Made by a program: the position numbers and the translations under genes. Under the pieces are notes generated by a model. It did no database searches. It was not told the origin of the DNA and saw only the letters and a program-made list of their open reading frames with translations. Positions 59,639 through 64,000 of a stretch of 64,000 bases of DNA are shown here, piece after piece (the stretch's first letter is position 1; each line of letters begins with the position of its first letter). This DNA comes from Streptomyces sp. H27-H1. Its GTDB lineage: Bacteria > Actinomycetota > Actinomycetes > Streptomycetales > Streptomycetaceae. Where the stretch lies: NCBI RefSeq assembly GCF_026627445.1, contig NZ_JAPNLJ010000022.1, forward strand, positions 38,790-102,789, in the 5' to 3' direction.

Positions 59639-60475
59639 TCAGGAGGCGGGCAGGGGAGTTGACGTCGCGTTCGTCGTGCAGTCGACAAGTTCCTGGGTGA
59701 ACATCGGGGACTGCCAGATCGCCTTGTCCTTGTCGTTCGGCAGGTGTTCGACGATTGACCCGGTGCCGAGCGGCGCACCGCCGGCGAAGAAGTGCAGCGC
59801 CTCCTGGCTGAAGCCTGCCTTGTACACCGAGGTCGACAGACACTGGCCGGCCGCCGCGTAGGTCTTCTTCTGGCTCTCGTCACGGGCGTAGGAGGAGAAC
59901 ATCGAGACCAGGCCCTTGGTGAGCTCGATGGACGAGCTGACTGGCTGATCCGCGCGGACTGGGTATGCCGGCTCCAGGTTCGGCTTGCCCGCCACTGGCT
60001 TCGCGGCTGCCTCCGGCGGCGCGTAGCTCTGAGCCTTGGGGCTACCGCTGTCCGGAGGTACAACCTCGCTGATGCATCCGTCGAAGTCCTTGCGCAGTGA
60101 CCGCGAGGCCAAGAGCGCGGCGTCGTCCTCGCTCACCTTGTTCAGTCCGCCGATGACTGTGCCTATGTCGTCGCTGTCGGCCTTGACGATGTAGGCCAGC
60201 GCCTTCTCCGACATTCCCGCCTTCCGCACTGCGCTGGCCAGGCACGCTCCGCCGTCCTCGCTGGAGCTCCCGGCGCCTTGGAAGGCGAGCTTGTCCAGCG
60301 CCTTGCTGAGAGCTTTGTCAGCGACCTTGGCCGCGCTTGCGGTCGGGCTTGATGCAGGCGGTGGCTGTGCCTCCTTGGCCGTTCCGCCGTTGCCGCTGGA
60401 GCACCCAGCGAGCACGACGCCCGCAGTCAGCGCCGCAGTGGAGAGTCCAGCCTTCCTCGCCCTCCAGGTCCTCAT
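59639..60475 (-). CDS. Lipoprotein with two related Cys modules
   Basis: A 278-aa lipoprotein with lipobox LAGC (Cys 25) and a Ser/Pro linker. The mature part has two similar helical modules: GACLASAVRKAGMSEKALAYI (~residues 76-150, second Cys in GCISEV) and GQCLSTSVYKAGFSQEALHFF (~210-275, second Cys in VDCTTN). Each probably closes one disulfide. The duplication is visible in sequence. Possibly a surface component of the transfer system. GAGATGAGG precedes ATG 60475. Confidence 0.82.
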   Translation of the reverse strand: MRTWRARKAGLSTAALTAGVVLAGCSSGNGGTAKEAQPPPASSPTASAAKVADKALSKALDKLAFQGAGSSSEDGGACLASAVRKAGMSEKALAYIVKADSDDIGTVIGGLNKVSEDDAALLASRSLRKDFDGCISEVVPPDSGSPKAQSYAPPEAAAKPVAGKPNLEPAYPVRADQPVSSSIELTKGLVSMFSSYARDESQKKTYAAAGQCLSTSVYKAGFSQEALHFFAGGAPLGTGSIVEHLPNDKDKAIWQSPMFTQELVDCTTNATSTPLPAS

Positions 60476-60900
60476 CTCTTCTCGCCTCGCATCCCCTGTT
60501 GCCGACCAGTCTGATTGGATCCACCGATCTCTGAGGGTATCTCATTTGAGTGGTCATTGAATGGTGATCTGCGATGAGTCAGGATGTCGCTAGATAGGGG
60601 ATGTGGGGGCTGTGCAGAGCGGGACTCGGGCGCGCGGAGTGCCTGCGGGCCTGTTTGGCGCTTGGGAGTCAACAGAGCTGATCCGGAGGGCTCTGCGATG
60701 GCGCCGTGCGAGTGTCGGCTACGGGTGGCCCCTGTCGGGCGGCTGTTCGTGGGCTTCTCGGCTCCCTCGGACCTTCAACGCAGTGCTCGCCTCCATCGCC
60801 TGCGACCAGCAGCTCATGCAGGGGGCCACACTCTGACGCGCGTCCGCTTCCGGAAGGAGAGCGGCGGACATGACTACGTGCTGCGCACGTCCCCGCGCCC
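60476..60900. other. Intergenic stretch with divergent promoter
   Basis: The first ~120 bp are AT-richer than the surroundings and include CTCATTTGAG, a small dyad. They are a likely promoter region for the lipoprotein/conjugation operon. The remaining 300 bp have competing frames on both strands, none with ribosome site or recognisable protein. Confidence 0.45.
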
Positions 60901-61311
60901 ATGAAGCCAGGTCCGGTCGTCTATAGCGACCAGCAGCTTCTCCGCGTGCTCGTCCGCCTGGCGCAGGGGGAGGGGCTCCTCAGACGTCGCGAGTTCATGG
61001 TGGACGTCTTCGCCGTCTGTGTTCTTGAGCCGTGCTGCGAGAAGACGGAGCCGGGTTTCACGCCGAGACCCAGGCCGTACTACGTGCGCACCCCGGGCTG
61101 GTCGGACTCGTGCAACCACCTGCGCAGCGAGCGGTATAAGGCGACGATCACCACGTACAAGACGCCTGAGGAGGCCGAGGCCGAGTACCAGTGCAAGGTG
61201 CGCGGCTGGGGGTCGACGGGATGGCTGTACGAGGGCGAGAGCCGCCGGAGGGTGAGCGGTTCCGGATCAGCGATCAAGGGCACCCTGACCACGCACTTCT
61301 GGCACGGGTAG
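60901..61311 (+). CDS. Hypothetical protein, 136 aa
   Basis: The frame has good third-position GC and starts MKPGPVVYSDQQLLRVLVRL. It has four scattered cysteines (VCVLEPCC, DSCNH) and a Trp/Tyr-rich C-terminal half (YYVRTPGWSDS, GWGSTGWLYEG). No family is recognised. No ribosome site is visible before ATG 60901, and the minus strand has overlapping frames. Confidence 0.4.
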   Translation: MKPGPVVYSDQQLLRVLVRLAQGEGLLRRREFMVDVFAVCVLEPCCEKTEPGFTPRPRPYYVRTPGWSDSCNHLRSERYKATITTYKTPEEAEAEYQCKVRGWGSTGWLYEGESRRRVSGSGSAIKGTLTTHFWHG

Positions 61312-61862
61312 CCGGTCGAGATCCCGTTCCCGACCATCGACTCGAGGCGACCGGCGGGGTGAAGTTGCGGGAGCCACATGTCGCACCTCACCCCCGGCCG
61401 GGTCCCCGACTCGATCATCTGCCCCGGCTGCCGCTTGGCCTTCGGGATGGGCAAGTGAGCCAGACCAAGGACGCCGCCGCAACCGACCTGCCACCGGCCC
61501 CCCGGCGCCGGCCCTCGTGCTCGGAGGAGCCCCACACCCTGTGGGGGACGTGTCCGTGCAGTCCGGGGAAGGGTACGACGACTGCTCCGGCGCACACTCA
61601 TTGCCGAAGGAGCAGCGATGCCGCGGCCCGCGCTGTTGCCGGATGTCAGAGATCAGAGACCTCGACATCGCGATCAGCAAGCTGCCGCAGGTCTACGAAC
61701 CTCCAGCTGGAGCCGTGGCCCGAATCGGCGAGCTCTCTTGCGAGCAACGGCTGGGTGGTGACTGACCTGGATCGACGCAGTCGATCCGGAAGTGGATCTG
61801 CAGAGGCATCGCCATCCCCCTCGCGCACGGGCGCGATCGTTTCGTGGGCCCTGCGGCAGGTC
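61312..61862 (+). other. Degraded or small-gene region of the element
   Basis: No convincing long gene. A 40-aa ORF at 61643-61765 (starts MSEIRDLDIAISKLPQVYE) is possible. CPGCRLAFGMG-like and TLWGTCPCSPGK-like CxxC pieces occur in different frames, as in decayed small zinc proteins typical of actinomycete elements. Confidence 0.35.
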
Positions 61863-62151
61863 ATGGTCGAGGCCGAGCGCCTCGCCGACGACTTTGCGGC
61901 CATCGCCGGAATGCACGGCGCGAACTACCCAGACCTTGGCGCTGCCTGGGGTGCGACCCGCCAGGGCGCAGCAAGCGCTGGTCCAGCCGGTCAGCACCGA
62001 GGCTGTGCACCCATCCCGGTGGTGCATTGCCACCACCGCGAACCGCAAGGTCCAGGAGGCACCCGAGGACCTCACATACGACCCGAGCGAAGATGCCGCC
62101 GCCGGCGCCTTCCGTCGCCAACACCACCACGAAGGACGGAGACCGACATGA
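61863..62151 (+). pseudogene. Frameshifted small helical DNA-binding-like protein
   Basis: ATG 61863 reads MVEAERLADDFAAIAG, then YPDLGAAWGATRQGA, a motif like the second and third helices of an HTH. At about 61,963 sense moves to another frame (QQALVQPVSTEAVHPS) and runs to TGA 62151. The stop overlaps the next gene by ATGA, so one ancestral coupled gene with a 1-bp indel is likely. Confidence 0.4.
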
Positions 62152-62432
62152 TGCTCGCGATCGGCGCGCTGCTCGGCTGCGCCGCCACTCTGCTCACCCT
62201 CGCCACCTGGCGCAGCCTGACCCGCACGCCGCACTGCGGGTGGTGCGCGACCGCCTCGGCTTGGCCCACCTCCCGTCACAACGCTCTGCGCTGCCGCGGC
62301 TACGTCCAGGACCGCCGCCGCGAACGGCTGCGCGACATCAGGAACGGCCGCCCCGTCGAGGAGCTGAACCCGTGGGGCGAGGCGTACCTACTCGAAGAAG
62401 AGATCGCCGAGCGAACGAAAGCCGACGCCTGA
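62148..62432 (+). CDS. Small membrane-anchored protein with CxxC
   Basis: A 94-aa protein: one N-terminal helix (MLAIGALLGCAATLLTLATW), then HCGWCATASAW, a third Cys (LRCRGY) and a basic-acidic helical tail (DRRRERLRDIRNGRP, YLLEEEIAERTK). GAAGGACGGAGA precedes ATG 62148. It overlaps the frameshifted upstream gene by ATGA. Unknown function; typical cargo of actinomycete plasmids. Confidence 0.65.
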   Translation: MMLAIGALLGCAATLLTLATWRSLTRTPHCGWCATASAWPTSRHNALRCRGYVQDRRRERLRDIRNGRPVEELNPWGEAYLLEEEIAERTKADA

Positions 62433-62526
62433 GCACCGAGACCACCACGGCCGCCGCCGACTTCGCCCAGGCGCTCGCCGAGCGGGCCGACGGATACCCG
62501 ACCGACCCGCGGAGGGCACAGCGCCC

Positions 62527-62673
62527 GTGATCGCCACAGCCGCCGACCCGGCGACAGGCGAGCAGCACCCGGTCCCGATCGAGCCCGGCCAGCTCGACTG
62601 GGTGACCGCCCGGGTTCCGGGCGATCGGTACACCTTCCGCTCCGCCCGGTGCCGCGGCAGTCTTTCACCCTGA
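62527..62673 (+). CDS. Small hypothetical protein, 48 aa
   Basis: GTG 62527 opens MIATAADPATGEQHPVPIEP, then LDWVTARVPGDRYTF. It overlaps the stop of a short preceding frame (GTGA). That preceding frame, about 62433-62530 (STETTTAAADFAQALAERAD), has no usual start codon. The series looks like coupled tiny genes. Confidence 0.4.
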   Translation: MIATAADPATGEQHPVPIEPGQLDWVTARVPGDRYTFRSARCRGSLSP

Positions 62674-62789
62674 TCCGCCGGCTCGGTGTCGTGCCGTCCG
62701 TCATTCCTCGTCTTCGCAATGGCCCTGGTGGTCTGGTTCATCACCGCAACGCACGGTGGGGCCAAGATCACGGATTCCGGATGGTCACG

Positions 62790-63434
62790 GCGTTCGGGGG
62801 GTGGTGTTGCCGATCCCGCGTTTACGCAGTTAGGCACGTTTCTTGCGGGAGCTGTTGCCCTTGTCGCCCAGGACGTGGTCGGGGCGGGTTCGGGGTCGCC
62901 CGGGCCCGGCCCGGCGGACCTTGATGGTGTCCATGACCTCCTCGAAGCGGGTGCAGTCGGCGGCGTTGCCGCCGGTGAGGACGAAGCCGAGAGGCCGGCC
63001 GCGGCCGTCGCGGGCCAGGTGGATTTTCGTGGTCAGTCCGCCTCGGGATCGTCCCAGGGCGTGATCACATGTTTCGCCCCCCTGCCCTGCCCCTTCTTTT
63101 CGGGCGCCCGCGGCATGCTGATGGGCCCGCGTGACCGTGGAGTCGACCGACACCAGCCAGTCGATGTAACCGGTCGCGTCCTTCTCGGCCTGGACCGCGG
63201 CCAGCATTCGCGTGAACGTCCCGTCCAGCGCCCACCTGCGGAAACGCGTGTACAGGGTCCTTCAGGGCCCGTACCGTGCCGGCACATCACGCCACGCCGG
63301 CCCCGTCCGCGGCTTCCACCCGATCCGTTCAGCACCCGCCCGTCGTCCAACCTCGGCCGTCCCGAGGACGACCGAGGCAACAGCCCGGACTGCGCCTCCC
63401 ACTCCACATCCGTCAGCTCATGACGACGCACCAT
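62790..63434 (-). pseudogene. IS5-family (IS427-type) transposase, decayed
   Basis: The N-terminus MVRRHELTDVEWEAQSGLLP and GRPRLDDGRVLNG starts at 63434. A frameshift near 63,325 follows, then GWKPRTGPAWRDVPARYGP. A TGA replaces the usual Trp codon before RTLYTRFRRWALDGTF. The core continues with DWLVSVDSTVTRAHQHAAG, GRSRGGLTTKIHLARDGRGRP and HVLGDKGNSSR, then a premature stop. The DDE region is partly present, but the C-terminal third is missing. Inactive. Confidence 0.88.
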
Positions 63435-63565
63435 GCCGACATTGATTGCCCATCAGAATCCTTTGGCGGCAAGCCCTAAAGCAGACCAAATGAACGCCGG
63501 GCTAGGGGACATCGCGAGGGGGTCTGGTCGGGAGTGGCCGGTAAATCAGCGAAGAACGCGAGTTT

Positions 63566-63693
63566 GATCGGCGAAGCCGATCCGGGACTGGGAATGACGA
63601 AGTGTTCGATCAGCGCGGCTGGTTCGGATGAAGCGTTGAAAGAGGAAATCATCTGATCGGCGAAGCCGATCCGGATGGTGGCATGAGAGACAA
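63566..63693 (+). repeat. 128-bp direct repeat, copy 1
   Basis: Identical to 63873-64000 at a 307-bp offset. It begins and, 89 bp later, continues with the hairpin GATCGGCGAAGCCGATC (63566-63582 and 63655-63671). The core GCGAAGC is a known exceptionally stable DNA mini-hairpin. Confidence 0.9.
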
Positions 63694-63810
63694 GTGAATG
63701 TCTCAGCCCAAATCACTCAACTGCGCGCGGACGATGTCGTCGATCCGGGCGCTGTGTTGTGTGTTGAACCCATCGGGGTTGGCCGTGTTCAGGCCGGATC
63801 CCGCGCTTGA
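63694..63810 (+). CDS. Possible 38-aa ORF between the repeats
   Basis: GTG 63694 directly follows repeat copy 1 and reads MNVSAQITQLRADDVVDPGA, ending at RVQAGSRA. GAGAGA lies upstream inside the repeat. Nothing else supports it, and ATG 63698 opens a competing frame. Confidence 0.2.
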   Translation: MNVSAQITQLRADDVVDPGAVLCVEPIGVGRVQAGSRA

Positions 63811-63872
63811 CCTCTTTCCCCTGAACGCCCATGTGGTGGGCGGCGCTTTGTGCTGCCCGCGCTGTAGGAGGA

Positions 63873-64000
63873 GATCGGCGAAGCCGATCCGGGACTGGGA
63901 ATGACGAAGTGTTCGATCAGCGCGGCTGGTTCGGATGAAGCGTTGAAAGAGGAAATCATCTGATCGGCGAAGCCGATCCGGATGGTGGCATGAGAGACAA
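63873..64000 (+). repeat. 128-bp direct repeat, copy 2 (reaches window edge)
   Basis: Second copy of 63566-63693 with hairpins at 63873-63889 and 63962-63978. It runs to the last base of the window, so the repeat may be longer or may be part of an array that continues beyond. Confidence 0.9.

Noticed and set aside
60603..60836. Plus-strand 77-aa ORF before the 136-aa gene
   Set aside because: It has no ribosome site or family, and competing frames on the other strand are equally long.
63566..64000. CRISPR array
   Set aside because: The repeats are 128 bp with only one visible spacer of 179 bp, and no cas-like gene is present.

Overview
The window is high-GC actinobacterial DNA and reads as a Streptomyces chromosome: SepH, DUF4193, DUF3093, DUF3710, an [2Fe-2S]-type coproporphyrin ferrochelatase, GTG starts and strong third-position GC. 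It holds about 60 genes and no rRNA or tRNA that I can see. The last third (about 46.8-64 kb) looks like an acquired, partly decayed conjugative element joined to the end of a conserved chromosomal block.

Region 1 (1-11.1 kb) is accessory. It has the 3' end of an RHS polymorphic toxin with a coupled S1-like immunity candidate, a small DUF7144 membrane protein, a PucR-type regulator, an NfeD-flotillin pair, a Tat-exported L-amino-acid-oxidase-like flavoprotein, a deleted IS5 transposase scar, an AraC regulator and a small secreted protein. Region 2 (11.2-23.2 kb) has a CASTOR/POLLUX-type channel, a His-tailed MFS pump divergent from an ArsR/SmtB repressor carrying a DxHx10HxxH metal site, a coupled MpaB-EF-hand/UppS pair divergent from a Ser/Thr-kinase-MFS fusion, a broken PhzF gene, a two-domain VOC protein and a tandem rhodanese.

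Region 3 (23.2-46.8 kb) is core genome: sepH, an FAD-linked lactone oxidase with an MFS gene, cpfC, suhB, two two-component systems, DUF4193, DUF3093, dut, DUF3710, kdpDE, an OB-fold protein, DUF3159, the TrkA pair ceoB/ceoC, a KimA-like APC permease and a TRAM/TrmA-type RNA methyltransferase. Much of this order (suhB to the methyltransferase) matches the Mycobacterium tuberculosis Rv2701c-Rv2689c block as I recall it. kdpDE, TrkA proteins and a KimA-like permease together make a potassium-homeostasis neighbourhood, although kdpFABC is not here.

Region 4 (46.8-64 kb) starts just after the methyltransferase with an integrase fragment, then an XRE-like regulator and a lipoprotein. A long leftward set follows: lipoprotein, ribbon-helix-helix-like protein, a 389-aa acidic protein, a Cys-rich small protein, frameshifted topoisomerase C-terminal repeats, two tiny overlapping ORFs, a VirB3/VirB4-N-like membrane protein, a VirB4-like protein lacking a recognisable P-loop, and a giant VirB6/TrbL-like protein. 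Many of these overlap by ATGA, as in a translationally coupled operon. The right end has small plasmid-type proteins, a dead IS5 transposase, and a 128-bp direct repeat carrying GCGAAGC mini-hairpins that runs to the window edge. The repeat, the P-loop-less VirB4 protein, the kinase-transporter fusion and the UppS/MpaB-EF-hand operon are the least ordinary items.
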